From Calditrichia bacterium (GTDB lineage: Bacteria; Calditrichota; Calditrichia; RBG-13-44-9; J075), in contig JANQQU010000068.1 in assembly GCA_028284905.1 (NCBI GenBank), positions 49,198 to 113,197 of the forward strand: DNA of 64,000 nt, given 5' to 3'. The position numbers and the translations under genes were made by a program. Position 1 is the stretch's first letter. Every line of letters begins with the position of its first letter. Of the stretch, positions 8,650 through 19,431 are shown in pieces. The notes under the pieces were generated by a model, which was not told the DNA's origin, did no database searches, and worked only from the letters and a program-made list of their open reading frames with translations.

Positions 8650-9435
8650 ATGAACAAATCACCCATATTTGCCTTGTTGACGGATTTTGGTACGGAAGAT
8701 GGTTATGTCGGTGCGATGAAAGGGCGGATCCAGAGCGCTCACCCCTCAGCAAAAATTATCGATATCAGTCATAGCATTCAAGCGTTTGATGTACGTCAGG
8801 CAGCATTTTGCTTAAGTAACAGCTATCCTTTTTTCCCGGAAAAAACGATTTTTGTTGTGGTTGTAGATCCGGGAGTCGGTCCCGCGCGTAACGGAATTGT
8901 TGTTAAGACCAGCCAGCATTATTTTGTCGGCCCGGATAATGGTGTCTTCAGTTATGTTTATCGTCGCGAGGGTCATCAGTTGACGGAGATTCAGGTAGAC
9001 TCGCTGGAAACCCACATTTCCCCGGCGTTTCGCGGGCGGGATGTTTTTTCTTACGTTGCAGCGATGTTAGCTGCCGGTGCCGATACCAGTCAGTATTTGT
9101 CCCCGACAAAATCAAGCGTTTCATTCCTGAAATCACCGGCGGAAATTAATGAGAATGAATTCTTACTGGAAGTGATACATATCGATCATTTTGGAAATTT
9201 AATACTCAACTTTCACAAGAATGATCTAATGAATCTTAAGAATGTTACCGATGAAAGCCTCGATATAAAGGGCGTTAAAATTCGTGATATCAACATTACT
9301 TTCGGGGAAGTTCCGGAAGGTGAGCATTTGTTAGTTTGGGGAACTTCCGGTTTTCTGCAAATCGTCCGCAATATGGGGAGTGCGGCAAAAACATTGGCCG
9401 TGCAAACCGGCGAACAGGTACAATTAACTTTATGA
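8650..9435 (+). CDS. SAM hydrolase / SAM-dependent halogenase superfamily protein (DUF62), variant active site
   Basis: This 261-residue protein belongs to the DUF62 SAM hydroxide adenosyltransferase family, which in characterised members splits SAM to adenosine and methionine using water. Characteristic segments are LLTDFGTEDGYVGAMKG at the N-terminus, VVVDPGVGPAR (Asp 73, Arg 80) and VGPDNGVFS. The family triad is Asp-Arg-His, with His in TFHGRD. Here the segment reads AFRGRD, so Arg 128 replaces the His. The enzyme may therefore be altered or inactive. AGGTGAG precedes the ATG. Its stop overlaps the next gene by ATGA, indicating translational coupling. Confidence 0.88.
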   Translation: MNKSPIFALLTDFGTEDGYVGAMKGRIQSAHPSAKIIDISHSIQAFDVRQAAFCLSNSYPFFPEKTIFVVVVDPGVGPARNGIVVKTSQHYFVGPDNGVFSYVYRREGHQLTEIQVDSLETHISPAFRGRDVFSYVAAMLAAGADTSQYLSPTKSSVSFLKSPAEINENEFLLEVIHIDHFGNLILNFHKNDLMNLKNVTDESLDIKGVKIRDINITFGEVPEGEHLLVWGTSGFLQIVRNMGSAAKTLAVQTGEQVQLTL

Positions 9436-10373
9436 GTTCAGAAAAAAGCATAAAAAATTACCGGGTGCATATCGGTGTGTTGATTTTGGCGATCATCTTC
9501 TGGTTTATGGTGAAGATGAATAAGGAATACGATTATGCCCTGGATATTCCCTTGAAGGTTATCATCAACAATGAGGAGATATGCCTGAAATATCCTGCGC
9601 CAGAAAATGTGCTGGTAGAATTCATGGGACGAGGTATCGACCTTTTCCAGTTAAATTTTTATGACACTGCTTATGAGGTAGATCTATCCGAAGAACGGGA
9701 TAAATTTACGCTTAATCTGAGTGAGCATCGGGAATACGTGAAGTTCTCCGACGATCTGGATCTCCAGGTAAAATCTGTTGTTCGTCCCCATGAGCTGGAT
9801 TTCGAACTGGATACTCGTCGGGAGCAGAAGTTTCCGGTAAAAGTTCTCTCTACTGTAGACACAGAAGATGGCTTTATTATTTGTGGTACTTATGCCCGGC
9901 CAGATTCCATCGTTATTAGTGGGCCGGCTACATTTCTGGATACTCTGAAGTATATAAATACCGAAAGAAGAGATTATGAAGCAGCAAACCTGGCCTTTCA
10001 TGACCAGTTGAGCATCGCTAAAAATGATCATTTTTTCGGTGAGTATTCACCGGGGATTGTTGAAGTTTTTTTCGATGTTCAGCGTCTGGCAGAAAAAGAA
10101 ATCGAACGCGTGCCAGTAAAAGTAATTAATGTGCCAGCGGTTTATGAGGTGGTGCCATTGCCGGCAATGGCGACCGTTTATGTAAAAGGCGGGGAGAAGA
10201 TTTTAGGGGAAGCAGAAGAAGAAAATTTTGAAGTGCTGATCGACTTCGAAAAAGAATGGGAGCCGGGCATTACCCATGTGAAGGCATTTGTAAAAACAGA
10301 CATGAATGTCTCCTTTGTTGAATGTCGCCCGGCACAGTTCGAATTGCTGGTGCAAAAGAAAAGGAATCAATAG
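9432..10373 (+). CDS. YbbR-like domain protein, membrane anchored
   Basis: This is a 314-residue protein starting at the ATG that overlaps the preceding stop (ATGA, 9432-9435). An in-frame extension back to 9336 would overlap the upstream gene and does not look like real protein. One N-terminal membrane helix (about 11-27, VHIGVLILAIIFWFMVK) is followed by extracytoplasmic beta-rich repeats of the YbbR type, such as FPVKVLSTVDTEDGF and VPVKVINVPAVYEV. YbbR proteins include CdaR, a regulator of diadenylate cyclase, but no cyclase gene is nearby, so that role is not claimed. It sits in a tight operon with the SAM hydrolase-like gene and tsaD. Confidence 0.8.
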   Translation: MSSEKSIKNYRVHIGVLILAIIFWFMVKMNKEYDYALDIPLKVIINNEEICLKYPAPENVLVEFMGRGIDLFQLNFYDTAYEVDLSEERDKFTLNLSEHREYVKFSDDLDLQVKSVVRPHELDFELDTRREQKFPVKVLSTVDTEDGFIICGTYARPDSIVISGPATFLDTLKYINTERRDYEAANLAFHDQLSIAKNDHFFGEYSPGIVEVFFDVQRLAEKEIERVPVKVINVPAVYEVVPLPAMATVYVKGGEKILGEAEEENFEVLIDFEKEWEPGITHVKAFVKTDMNVSFVECRPAQFELLVQKKRNQ

Positions 10374-10379
10374 CTTATC

Positions 10380-11396
10380 ATGCTTGTTTTAGGATTGGAA
10401 ACTTCCTGCGACGAAACTTCGGCCGCAGTGATTGATGACAACAAAGTGCTCTCCAATGTGATTTCCTCCCAGATGGTTCATTTGCAATTTGGAGGCGTTG
10501 TGCCGGAGCTGGCGTCCCGGGCACATCTGCGCAAGGTGATTCCGGTTGCGGAGGAAACGTTGGAAAAAGCAGGTAAATCTCTGGCAGATATGGATGGATT
10601 TGCCGTAACCTATGGACCGGGATTAATCGGTGCATTGCTGGTTGGGGTAAATTACATCAAGGGCGTTGCGGCAGTTTTGGAAAAACCGTTCATCGGCGTC
10701 AATCATATCGAAGGGCATGTATATTCCAACTTCCTGGATGATGCGCCGGTCAAGTTCCCGTTACTCTGTCTGATTGTCTCCGGCGGACATACCCAAATCG
10801 TAGTCATGAAAGATCACCTCAATTACAAATTAATCGGTAAAACCCGTGATGATGCCGTCGGGGAAGCATTCGATAAGGTTGCGAAACTGCTGGGATTGCC
10901 CTATCCGGGTGGACCGGAGGTAGACAAACTGGCACGCCAGGGAGATGAAAAATTTACCCGTTTTCCCATCGGGCTTTCCCGTGAAAAAACCTTCGACTTT
11001 AGCTACAGTGGTTTGAAAACAGCGGTATTAAATTTCGCCAACAAGCTGGGGCCGGCAGAAAAAGACGCGCATCTCGCAGATATCTGCGCCTCTTTTCAAA
11101 AAGCAGCGGTAGATGCGCTTGTTGAGAGAACTATTCGGGCGGCACGGACGTATCAAATTCGACAGATTGCAGTTGCCGGTGGCGTGGCGGCAAACTCCGG
11201 CTTACGTGCTGCAATGAAGGCTGCCGGTGCCGACTATAACATTGATGTTTTTTTCCCGGCAATGGAATATTGTACTGATAATGCCGCAATGATTGCTCGT
11301 GCCGGATTGCAACGCCTACAGCATGGCCATCGTTCGAATTTATTGTTGAATGCCTATCCATCACTAAAATTGGAAGAAGAAAGACATCAGGAATGA
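10380..11396 (+). CDS. tsaD: tRNA N6-adenosine threonylcarbamoyltransferase TsaD
   Basis: This 338-residue protein is the catalytic subunit that transfers the threonylcarbamoyl group to A37 of ANN-reading tRNAs, working with TsaB and TsaE. Diagnostic features are GLETSCDETSAAV at the N-terminus, the metal-binding HIEGH motif (His 109, His 113), VSGGHTQ, and the late YCTDNAAMIA segment. Its length is typical. No strong ribosome-binding site directly precedes the ATG; a purine-rich AAAAGGAA lies within the end of the upstream gene, 6 bp away, so coupling is likely. The t6A it makes is the substrate for the methylthiotransferase encoded at 55127-56416. Confidence 0.97.
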   Translation: MLVLGLETSCDETSAAVIDDNKVLSNVISSQMVHLQFGGVVPELASRAHLRKVIPVAEETLEKAGKSLADMDGFAVTYGPGLIGALLVGVNYIKGVAAVLEKPFIGVNHIEGHVYSNFLDDAPVKFPLLCLIVSGGHTQIVVMKDHLNYKLIGKTRDDAVGEAFDKVAKLLGLPYPGGPEVDKLARQGDEKFTRFPIGLSREKTFDFSYSGLKTAVLNFANKLGPAEKDAHLADICASFQKAAVDALVERTIRAARTYQIRQIAVAGGVAANSGLRAAMKAAGADYNIDVFFPAMEYCTDNAAMIARAGLQRLQHGHRSNLLLNAYPSLKLEEERHQE

Positions 11397-13558
11397 TTCA
11401 GGAAATTCTGCTTAAGTTAATCTGGCCCAACTGGCTGTTCGCGCTGACGGTTGTAGTGATCGTGTTGCTGGCTTATTTTTTCTATCGGAAAACATTACCT
11501 CCGCTCTCTGCTTTCCGGCGCGGATTTGCCTTCGTGCTTCGTGCGCTTAGCCTCGCCATCATTCTTTTTCTTATTCTCGAGCCGGTGATTCGAACAATTT
11601 TTCAACAAAATGAAAAACCGGTTGTTGCTGTTCTGGCGGATAACTCTGCCAGTATGAATATCAAGGAAAGTTATGGCGCCCGGGGAGATTCCCTGAAATA
11701 CGTGCTGGCCCGTTTACCGGAATTGTCCGGACTTGATTCGGTTGATCTGGTGCCTTTTCAGTTCGACCTGGCGCATCGGATGGCAGATAGTGATACAATG
11801 CACTTCGATATTGATGGCAGTGATATTACCCAGGCTATTACCGCCACGCTCGATAGTCTCTCCGGTAAAAACCTGCAGGCGATGATTCTCCTCAGCGATG
11901 GGAATTACAATAAAGGGACCAACCCGTTTCTCACTGTTCAGGGGAGCCCTGTTCCGATCTATTCTGTTCTTGTTGGTGATTCCAGCTTACCCAGGGATAT
12001 TGCTGTAAGACGCGTGCAAACCAATCAAATTACTTATGTGAATAAAAAACTGCCGGTAGAAATTACTTTCTGGCAAAATGGATTTGACGGCAAACAGGCC
12101 CTGGTTTCCATGCGGCGAAATGGCCGGCAAGTTGCCCAGCAAGTTGTAACCCTGGGGAAATCTGGTTTTGAACAAAAAGTCTCGTTGGAGCTGGTGGCAC
12201 AGACTGCCGGCGATTTTAACTATGAAGTTGCCATCCAGCAATTTGACGAGGAAGTTACCACCCGGAACAATCAGCAAAATGTGCGTATTCGGGTATTGAA
12301 AAGTAAGATTAAGGTGCTGGTAATTAGCGGCCTGCCGAATTTCGATCGTCACTCATTTTCCTTTGCCGGCAGCCAGCTGGAAGATTATGAATTTTCTTTC
12401 CTCACTGAAAAACGGCGCGGTCAGTATTTTGAAGCACCATTTCGGGAGGCAATGATTGACTCGCAGGACATTTTTATGTTCTACGGCTTTCCAACGGCGA
12501 TAAGCGAAGAAGCACATCTCGATCAAATCATGAAAACGGTTGAAAACCGTCAGATTCCGGTGTTCTGGGTTGCCTCGCAAAAGGCGAATTATCAACGACT
12601 TAACCGCTACGAACGGTTGCTGCCATTTCAGCTGGTGGCACAGCTTACCCCGCTGGAAAATCAATTTGTGCAATTGACGAATGGCGGCCGTGTACATCCG
12701 ATTACCCGCCTGGATGAAAATGAATCCGCCAATGCGTTGCTCTGGAAAGAGCTACCTCCCCTGGAAATTTATCGCCAGATCAAATCCCGGGAAGGATCAC
12801 AGGTTTTGCTGGAAGCCGGTAACCGGGATGAGGACAGTCGCCGTAATCCGGATAACCAGGTGATTTGTTATGTCTACCGCCAGAATGAAATCAAGCATCT
12901 GGTTTTTAACGGGACGAACATTAGCAACTGGCATTTTCAACTGCAGGAAGATCCACTGCGGGAACAGTTCTTTGTGCAGTTTATGGATCGGGCAATTCGC
13001 TGGCTGGTGAATCGGGATGATATTCATCAGATTCAAATTAAGCCTCTGCAGCCTGTTTACAATGTCGGGGAAGCCATTACATTTTCCGGACAGGTGTATG
13101 ACGATTTCTATCAGCCCCTGAGCGATGCACAGGTAAATATTTCCGTTAGTGGGGACACAGCAAAGTTTGCAGATGAAATGATCGCGGAGGGAAATGGTTT
13201 TTACCGTCAATCATTTTCCGGATTGCCGGAAGGGGAATATCAGTATCGCTTGGACGCGCAACGGAATGGACAGACAATCGGCCAGCGGACCGGTAAATTT
13301 ACGGTAAAACCATTTTTTCTGGAATTCCAGCAAATACCGGCCAACTACAGTCTGATGAAACAGATCGCCGATGAAACCGGCGGGGCGATATATTCTCCGC
13401 AAAATTTTCTGAATAATTTCCCTCCCGGGCAATTGGAGAGCCGTACACAATATTCCTCCTTCGAATATTTTCTCTGGAGTTACTGGCATTGGCTGGTATT
13501 GTTGATATTGTTATTGGGGACGGAATGGTTTCTGCGGAAACGCTGGGGATTGTTGTAA
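11393..13558 (+). CDS. Membrane-anchored von Willebrand A-domain protein
   Basis: This 721-residue protein has two N-terminal membrane helices (about 14-30 and 47-64). A VWA domain follows whose MIDAS reads DNSAS (Asp 83, Ser 85, Ser 87), with the later LLSDGNYNKGT loop. The large periplasmic middle and beta-sandwich region includes FSGQVYDDFYQPLSDAQV, typical of a carboxypeptidase-regulatory or Ig-like fold. A C-terminal helix (WLVLLILLLGTEWFL) closes the protein. The layout resembles BatA-like and glutamine-amidotransferase-like membrane proteins found beside MoxR systems, but no MoxR gene is adjacent. Its ATG overlaps the tsaD stop (ATGA). Specific function unknown. Confidence 0.8.
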   Translation: MIQEILLKLIWPNWLFALTVVVIVLLAYFFYRKTLPPLSAFRRGFAFVLRALSLAIILFLILEPVIRTIFQQNEKPVVAVLADNSASMNIKESYGARGDSLKYVLARLPELSGLDSVDLVPFQFDLAHRMADSDTMHFDIDGSDITQAITATLDSLSGKNLQAMILLSDGNYNKGTNPFLTVQGSPVPIYSVLVGDSSLPRDIAVRRVQTNQITYVNKKLPVEITFWQNGFDGKQALVSMRRNGRQVAQQVVTLGKSGFEQKVSLELVAQTAGDFNYEVAIQQFDEEVTTRNNQQNVRIRVLKSKIKVLVISGLPNFDRHSFSFAGSQLEDYEFSFLTEKRRGQYFEAPFREAMIDSQDIFMFYGFPTAISEEAHLDQIMKTVENRQIPVFWVASQKANYQRLNRYERLLPFQLVAQLTPLENQFVQLTNGGRVHPITRLDENESANALLWKELPPLEIYRQIKSREGSQVLLEAGNRDEDSRRNPDNQVICYVYRQNEIKHLVFNGTNISNWHFQLQEDPLREQFFVQFMDRAIRWLVNRDDIHQIQIKPLQPVYNVGEAITFSGQVYDDFYQPLSDAQVNISVSGDTAKFADEMIAEGNGFYRQSFSGLPEGEYQYRLDAQRNGQTIGQRTGKFTVKPFFLEFQQIPANYSLMKQIADETGGAIYSPQNFLNNFPPGQLESRTQYSSFEYFLWSYWHWLVLLILLLGTEWFLRKRWGLL

Positions 13559-13594
13559 AACGACGGCCGATGTCGTATTTCGATAAATTGTATG

Positions 13595-13636
13595 ATTATC
13601 CGTAGAGAAAGTTCATGAATTTTCTCTACGGATAAT
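13595..13636. terminator. Bidirectional terminator hairpin
   Basis: ATTATCCGTAGAGAAA (13595-13610) and its perfect reverse complement (13621-13636) form a 16-bp stem with a 10-nt loop. It lies between the convergent VWA and small minus-strand genes. This is the strongest simple hairpin in the window and fits termination in both directions. Confidence 0.85.
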
Positions 13637-13646
13637 TGTCAAATGG

Positions 13647-14156
13647 TTATCCCAATATTCTCACCAATTGATTGATCAAATCTTCAAATGCATCTGTCGT
13701 TAATTGCGAGGTGATTTTCCCATATCGTTTTTTCTCACGGGAAAATTGATATCGCTGAAAATGCGATTTCGTACCTTCATCCAATACAATCTCAAAATAA
13801 TATTTTGAGCCATCGTCGGTTCTCGGAGGATAGCTGCGCAGTTGGACACGCTTGTTCTGGCGATCCATCTCGATCAGGCGGAAGCTTTCCGGCAAACAAT
13901 CGACATTCTTCTGGATATCATCCGCTTGCTTTTCCAGGGCTTCATTCAATTGATTAACGTCCATAATTGGCGTCATATTAGTAATAGATAGATAATCGAG
14001 AACAACGCCATATTTCTCAATGTCCTTAAACTTAATCTGAAACTGGTAGTTGTCCTCTTTGTGTTGAATGTAAAAATACTTCTGCTTCGCATCAGGCTGT
14101 TGAGAATTAGATCGGGCATTCCGCATCAATGTGAGTATTTTCTTGCCATAATTCAT
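13647..14156 (-). CDS. Conserved-looking protein of unknown function in the prkA-yeaH-spoVR operon
   Basis: This is a 169-residue soluble, charged protein with no signal peptide or membrane helix. I do not recognise a domain. The sequence alternates predicted beta strands (KYFYIQHKEDNYQFQIKF; KYYFEIVLDEG) with a helical middle (MDVNQLNEALEKQADDIQ). It lies 24 bp after spoVR on the same strand and ends at a strong terminator, so it is the last gene of the PrkA operon. A role in the same stress or persistence response is inferred from context only. Confidence 0.75.
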   Translation of the reverse strand: MNYGKKILTLMRNARSNSQQPDAKQKYFYIQHKEDNYQFQIKFKDIEKYGVVLDYLSITNMTPIMDVNQLNEALEKQADDIQKNVDCLPESFRLIEMDRQNKRVQLRSYPPRTDDGSKYYFEIVLDEGTKSHFQRYQFSREKKRYGKITSQLTTDAFEDLINQLVRILG

Positions 14157-14180
14157 CGGTAATACATCCCTTATTAAGAA

Positions 14181-15674
14181 TTAGTTATTAGAGATTCGCG
14201 TCTGTTTGAAATCTTTTCCGTCATAGTCCCAGGTGATATCCTTGTCGTCTAATTTGGTCTGAATATGCACTGGTCGTTTCCATAATTTATAAAGGTTTCT
14301 CAGGGTTTCCGAGGCATAGTTTTTATCGAGTTCTACCGACTCAAATTCATGGAGCAGTAGTAATTCTCCCCGATTGGCATAATTACCGTTTAATACCCGG
14401 ATAATCGGTTGTCCCAGATTGGTTAAACTTTGCAACAGGCGTTGTTTGATGTAATGGAATTCCCGGGACTCAATTTCATAACGCTTGTTGCCTTTATTGT
14501 ACGCAAAAGAGAAGAGGTTTTGTTCCCGGCAAAATTCTTCCGTTAAAAAAGTATCGATGAAAGTGACGTCATTATAATGCTGGCGTACTTCAAATATCTT
14601 TTCCCGTCCGAGGCCCAGGTTTTTATTCCAATTCTTCTTTACGGTGTAATCATCGCACTCATCATATTTTTTGCCAAACTGCCCTTTGTTCCAGCGTTCT
14701 TCAATATTCTGAAAGAGCAAAACGCCCATCCGGTAAGGGTTTAAACGTCCGGGATGATTGGCAATGGTCCCGGAGTGGTGTTCGGCATAATCGATAACTT
14801 CCGAAGGCTCAAGAATCTTTTCGGTCATCATTTTAGAATGCCAGTAAGTTGCCCAGCCTTCGTTCATAATCTTTGTCATTCCCTGCGGGGCGAAATAATA
14901 AGCTTCCTCCCGAATAATGCCGAGTACATCATATTGCCAATTCGCCATTGGGGCATGTTCCATAAGAAACAGAAGCACATCCCGCTCCGGCTCGTTGGGA
15001 AAACTCAGTTGCACTTCGTGCTGTTGCGCTCGTTGCTCCTCCAGTTGGGCTTCGATCAGCTCTGGTGGATTGATATACTTCTCCATATAGCGTTTGCTGC
15101 GTAACTTCGCCACTTTGCTGGATGGTTTTACTGCACCATTGCCGGTAACGTCCGCCTGCCGTTTAATATATGGAGAATGATAATCGATCAGGTTTTCCAG
15201 CGTTAAACAGGTATCAATGAATTCTTCCACGGCTTCCAAGCCTACCTGATCGATATAGCGGCGAACCCGAATGGCATGATTGGCCATCTCATCGATCATT
15301 TTCCGGTTGGTATGGGAGAAGTAGTAGTTGTTCTTAAAGAAATCGCAATGCGCATAAACATGGGCCATAACCAGCTTCTGGTCGACCAGCGGATTGGACT
15401 TCATTAGATAGGCATAGCAGGGATTGGTATTGATGACCATCTCGTAAATTTTCTGCAGGCCATATCGATAGCCTTTCGATAATTGATCATATTCCATCCC
15501 GAAACGCCAGTGAGGATACCGCACCGGAAAGCCGCCATACGCCGCCAGCTGACTTACCGTATCATAATCGACCAGCTCAAAGATGACTGGAAAAAAATCC
15601 AGGCCATAATCCGCCGCGATTTTTTCTATCTTCGGTTGTAATACCGCAATGTCTTCCTGAGTGATACTTTTCAT
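14181..15674 (-). CDS. SpoVR family protein
   Basis: This 497-residue cytosolic protein is close to the usual SpoVR length of about 500. Recognisable stretches include [55 protein letters not shown] and [14 protein letters not shown]; the His/Cys/Glu-rich central core is typical. Its ATG overlaps the yeaH stop by 4 bp, indicating coupling. SpoVR is repeatedly encoded with YeaH/DUF444 and the PrkA kinase. In Bacillus the family affects spore cortex formation, and in enterobacteria the three-gene set responds to starvation and stationary phase. The molecular activity is unknown. Confidence 0.95.
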   Translation of the reverse strand: MKSITQEDIAVLQPKIEKIAADYGLDFFPVIFELVDYDTVSQLAAYGGFPVRYPHWRFGMEYDQLSKGYRYGLQKIYEMVINTNPCYAYLMKSNPLVDQKLVMAHVYAHCDFFKNNYYFSHTNRKMIDEMANHAIRVRRYIDQVGLEAVEEFIDTCLTLENLIDYHSPYIKRQADVTGNGAVKPSSKVAKLRSKRYMEKYINPPELIEAQLEEQRAQQHEVQLSFPNEPERDVLLFLMEHAPMANWQYDVLGIIREEAYYFAPQGMTKIMNEGWATYWHSKMMTEKILEPSEVIDYAEHHSGTIANHPGRLNPYRMGVLLFQNIEERWNKGQFGKKYDECDDYTVKKNWNKNLGLGREKIFEVRQHYNDVTFIDTFLTEEFCREQNLFSFAYNKGNKRYEIESREFHYIKQRLLQSLTNLGQPIIRVLNGNYANRGELLLLHEFESVELDKNYASETLRNLYKLWKRPVHIQTKLDDKDITWDYDGKDFKQTRISNN

Positions 15675-16783
15675 TTGCCTTTTCCTAAAAAGTCTTTGAT
15701 GGAATCGTAAATGGAATCTTTGTCCGGAATGTAGGAGAGAACGACGTTTTCATTATCGCCCTTGATGTTCTCTTCCAGAAAGTCTATGAATTCGCCGCTG
15801 CCGTAAGTGCTTTCCACCTGCCCGTATCCAAAGAGATTTACAGACGGAAGGATGCGCTCGCGCAGAATTTCCGCGCAGGCTTTATTATCTTCCCGGGACC
15901 AATTATCGCCATCGGAAAAATGGAAGGTGTAAATATTCCATTCGTCGGCAGGATAGTCTTCCTCAATCACCCTGGCGCAAAGCTCATAAGCGGATGAGAT
16001 AACAGTGCCACCATTTTCCCGCACGGTAAAAAAGGTTTCCCGGTCAACTTCCCCGGCCTGCGCATCGTGGATAATGTAGCGGGTCGTCAGGCCCTTGTAT
16101 TGATACTGCAGCCAGGTGTCAATCCAGAATGTTTCCAGGCGAACGATATGCTTTTGCTCGTCCCACATAGAGCCGGAAACATCCATCATGTAAATGATTA
16201 CCGCATTGCTTTGCGGCAAAGAAGTGGTCTTCCAGGAACGGTAGCGGAAATCATCCCGGATGGGAATAATGCGCGGCCGTTCCATATTAAACTGCCCGGA
16301 AATTATCTGGCGTTTCAGTGCTTCCCGAAAGGTCTTCTTGAAATGCCGTAAAGATTCCGGACCGACCCGGCTGATGCCGGTATATTTATCCTTGGTGGAA
16401 ATAATTTGCTTCCGGCCTTTGGGTTCAATGCGCGGCAGTTCCAGCTCTTCACCGATAATTTCCGCCAGCTCATCCAGCGTCAGCTCGACTTCTTTCAGAT
16501 GCTGGCCGGGCTTATTACCTGCCTGGCCACCGCCTTCTTCATCGTCATCGCTGGTGCTTACCGGATCACCCGGTTCACCTTCGCCTTCGCTGGCCCCACC
16601 CTGGCCGTTGTTCCCGAAACGAAAGCGGGGAATTTCGATCTGGGGTAGGGGAATGCTAATCAGATCCTTGCCGCGCCGCCCGATCATTTCTCCGTTAGAA
16701 ATATACTTGCGGAGGTTATCCTTGATTTTCCCTTTAATGATTTGGCGGAAGCGGTTGTAGTCATTGTCTATATGCATTAACAT
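15671..16783 (-). CDS. YeaH/YhbH family protein (DUF444)
   Basis: This 370-residue protein matches the DUF444 family. It has an N-terminal region with a low-complexity Gly/Glu linker (about 78-118), then a VWA-like domain whose metal site reads MDVSGSMW, and the downstream [12 protein letters not shown] segment. It is cytosolic. GGAG lies 9 nt before the first ATG; a second in-frame ATG two codons later is possible. Family members are partners of PrkA-type kinases and SpoVR, and the three genes sit in the order prkA, yeaH, spoVR here with a 4-bp overlap to spoVR. Confidence 0.93.
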   Translation of the reverse strand: MLMHIDNDYNRFRQIIKGKIKDNLRKYISNGEMIGRRGKDLISIPLPQIEIPRFRFGNNGQGGASEGEGEPGDPVSTSDDDEEGGGQAGNKPGQHLKEVELTLDELAEIIGEELELPRIEPKGRKQIISTKDKYTGISRVGPESLRHFKKTFREALKRQIISGQFNMERPRIIPIRDDFRYRSWKTTSLPQSNAVIIYMMDVSGSMWDEQKHIVRLETFWIDTWLQYQYKGLTTRYIIHDAQAGEVDRETFFTVRENGGTVISSAYELCARVIEEDYPADEWNIYTFHFSDGDNWSREDNKACAEILRERILPSVNLFGYGQVESTYGSGEFIDFLEENIKGDNENVVLSYIPDKDSIYDSIKDFLGKGK

Positions 16784-16801
16784 GGTAACCGTCTCCGCTG
16801 T

Positions 16802-18862
16802 TTATTCCTGGATATCGCCCCGGGCAAAAATGCTGGCAACGTAATTTAGTACATCGGTCGCACTGGCGTCGTCGTAGCCAAAATTCTTAATCAGGCGGGC
16901 TTTGACGATGTCGATCTTCTCCTGGGTCTCCTTATCCATCACGGAGGAAACCAGCGAGGAAAGCTTGATGCTATCTTTCTGATCCTCGAACAACTTCAGT
17001 TCCAGGGCCTTGGCGAGACGATCATTGCTATCCCAGGTAAACTTTTTGTCTTCCAGAGAAAGCGCACCGATATAATTCATAATTTCCCGGCGGAAATCTT
17101 CTTTACGGCTTTCCGGAATATCGATCTTTTCTTCAATGGAGCGCATCAGTTTTTCATTCGGCTCTTCGTCTTCACCGGTATATTTGTTCTTCACTTTTTC
17201 CTTTTGGACGTATGCTTTCACATTGTCAATGTAATTGGTGAAGAGACGTTTGATGCCGTCCTCATCGGCGCTGATCGCCCGCTGCACTTCATTCTTAACG
17301 ACCTCGGTGTATTCCTTCTTAACAACCTGGATCAATTCCCGATAGCGCTTTTTAAGATCTTCGTTGGTAATCAGGCTATGATGATCCAGCCCGGATTCCA
17401 ATTCGTTCATTACCATGAACGGATTAACGGTGGGCTCTTCCGGGAATTTCACTATCGCGTTGGAAATTTTGTCCTGAATATAACGGGGAGAAATCCCTTC
17501 CAGGCCTTCCCGGCGAGTCTCCTTGCGCAGCTCGCGCACATTGTCTTCCGTGTAGCCGGGGATCGACTTCCCATCGTAAAGCTTTAATTTCTGAACCAAA
17601 GTAAGATTCGCCTTCTTCGGCTCTTCCAGACGGGTCAATACTGCCCACATTGCCGCCATTTCGATGGTATGCGGCGCAATGAATTTCCCGCGGATTTTCT
17701 TATTATTATAATCCTTCTTGTAAATCTTGATCTCTTCCGTCAAGCGGGTAATATAAGGAATGTCAATCTTGACAGTACGATCCCGCAATGCTTCCATAAA
17801 TTCGTTGTTCTGCAACTTGCGGTATTCCGGCTCGTTGGTATGGCCGATGATTACCTCGTCGATATCGGTCTGCGGAAATTTCTTTGGCTTAATTTTGTGC
17901 TCCTGACTGGCGCTGAGTAAATCATAGAGAAAGGCGACATCCAGTTTAAGCATTTCGATAAACTCGATTACCCCACGATTGGCGATATTAAATTCGCCAT
18001 CAAAATTGAAGGCGCGGGGATCGGAATCCGAACCATATTCCGCAATTTTCCGGTAATTGATATCGCCGGTTAATTCGGTAGAATCCTGGTTTTTTTCATC
18101 TTTCGGCTGGAATGTGCCGATACCAACCCGGTCTTTTTCCGATAAAAGAATCCGTTTAACCTTTACATGTTCCAGCACTTTGCGCAGATTACCTTTATGC
18201 ATTTTTACCAGGTTGCTGTAAATCTGCCGGCAACTGGGGCAAAGTGCACCTTCGATGTATATATCTGCGGCCTTATCACCGAGGAGATCCTTAAGGAATT
18301 CATCACGGATACCCTGGGGAATAACATGGAGCGGCTCTTCATGCATTGGGCAGGTAATGTTTTCTAGTGGAGAATTTTCCGGGTCATCGAAGAACTTGGG
18401 AACATTCATCCACTCAAATGTGTAGAGCGCGCCTTCGTCGGTCCGGGAATATCTCTCCAGGCCTTTTTTCATCAAACGGGCGATGGTACTTTTCGAGCTA
18501 CCGACAGGGCCGTGCAGGAGGAGCACACGCTTTTCCGTGCCATAGCGATATGCCGCTGATTTTAAAGCATACATCAGCTTCATCAGGTAGGCGTCCAATC
18601 CATAGACAGCATCTTTGCCATCTTCAATCGGATCATCAAAAAAATTGTAATGGATCATTTTTTTTCGGGAGTCTTCATACTCTTCAACTCCGAAAGAAAG
18701 AATCATGTCGTACAGCCGTTGATAGCTGGTACGAAGAATCTGAGGATTCTTTTTTACCAGGCCCAAATACTCCTCAAAAGTGCCGGTCCAGGTTAAAGCT
18801 TGAAACTCGGTGTCAAAATATTTTTTCTGAATGCTATCCAGCAACTGATTGGTCGAAGCCAT
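16802..18862 (-). CDS. prkA: PrkA-type serine protein kinase (AAA-like)
   Basis: This 686-residue protein is the PrkA/YeaG family. The AAA-type P-loop reads [13 protein letters not shown] (about 115-126), with a zinc-finger-like insert containing CPMHEE and CPSCRQIY. The PrkA C-terminal kinase-like region follows. YeaG phosphorylates proteins in starvation responses, and PrkA homologues have also been reported with Lon-like protease activity, so the biochemistry is unsettled. AAGGAG precedes the ATG at good spacing. It heads a four-gene minus-strand operon. The long 744-bp upstream gap probably holds its regulated promoter. Confidence 0.95.
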   Translation of the reverse strand: MASTNQLLDSIQKKYFDTEFQALTWTGTFEEYLGLVKKNPQILRTSYQRLYDMILSFGVEEYEDSRKKMIHYNFFDDPIEDGKDAVYGLDAYLMKLMYALKSAAYRYGTEKRVLLLHGPVGSSKSTIARLMKKGLERYSRTDEGALYTFEWMNVPKFFDDPENSPLENITCPMHEEPLHVIPQGIRDEFLKDLLGDKAADIYIEGALCPSCRQIYSNLVKMHKGNLRKVLEHVKVKRILLSEKDRVGIGTFQPKDEKNQDSTELTGDINYRKIAEYGSDSDPRAFNFDGEFNIANRGVIEFIEMLKLDVAFLYDLLSASQEHKIKPKKFPQTDIDEVIIGHTNEPEYRKLQNNEFMEALRDRTVKIDIPYITRLTEEIKIYKKDYNNKKIRGKFIAPHTIEMAAMWAVLTRLEEPKKANLTLVQKLKLYDGKSIPGYTEDNVRELRKETRREGLEGISPRYIQDKISNAIVKFPEEPTVNPFMVMNELESGLDHHSLITNEDLKKRYRELIQVVKKEYTEVVKNEVQRAISADEDGIKRLFTNYIDNVKAYVQKEKVKNKYTGEDEEPNEKLMRSIEEKIDIPESRKEDFRREIMNYIGALSLEDKKFTWDSNDRLAKALELKLFEDQKDSIKLSSLVSSVMDKETQEKIDIVKARLIKNFGYDDASATDVLNYVASIFARGDIQE

Positions 18863-19431
18863 AAGCTCATCTCCTTCTTGGTTTTAGCTCCATAGTATTG
18901 ACATTACGCTTCCCGAGAAATAGTACATCATCCTTGATAATATGTCTTAGTGCATTAGAAGAAGAGACAGCAGGGGTTGGAGAACAAGCATTGAATCCGT
19001 ATTCACTTGTGGCTGTGTAAACTGTTTTCTTCACCAACAAACATATCGCAAGTTCGAAAATCCATGAACAAATGTCTGTTAAAAGAACGTCACACTCCTT
19101 ATTTTAATATACAATAAATCAACAATATATCAAATGAATTCACAGTAAATTATTTGCTGTTTTTCCAGCTATTTTTGCACACCATCGGGAAGTGTGAAAA
19201 ATAATCCTGCTGAATATTCACCGCCATTATTCTCTGCTAACGGCTTGTTCATATTTAACCAGCACCCGCTGAAATTGTTCTAACAAAATTATAACATTCT
19301 TTTAAAAAAAGTTGGATCGGACTGATGTGAACAAAAAATATACGATATCTAAAATGATGGGATTATTTAAATTAAATGGGGTGATTTATATCAAAAGTTG
19401 ATGGTTTTAGGGGGAGTGTTCATAAAAAATG

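Noticed and set aside
9336..9431. N-terminal extension of the YbbR-like protein
   Set aside because: It lies within the SAM hydrolase-like gene in another frame and is not protein-like; the ATGA overlap gives the natural start.
19170..19205. Possible sigma-54 promoter upstream of prkA
   Set aside because: The GG-to-GC spacing on the minus strand is 12 instead of 10, so it does not fit the consensus.
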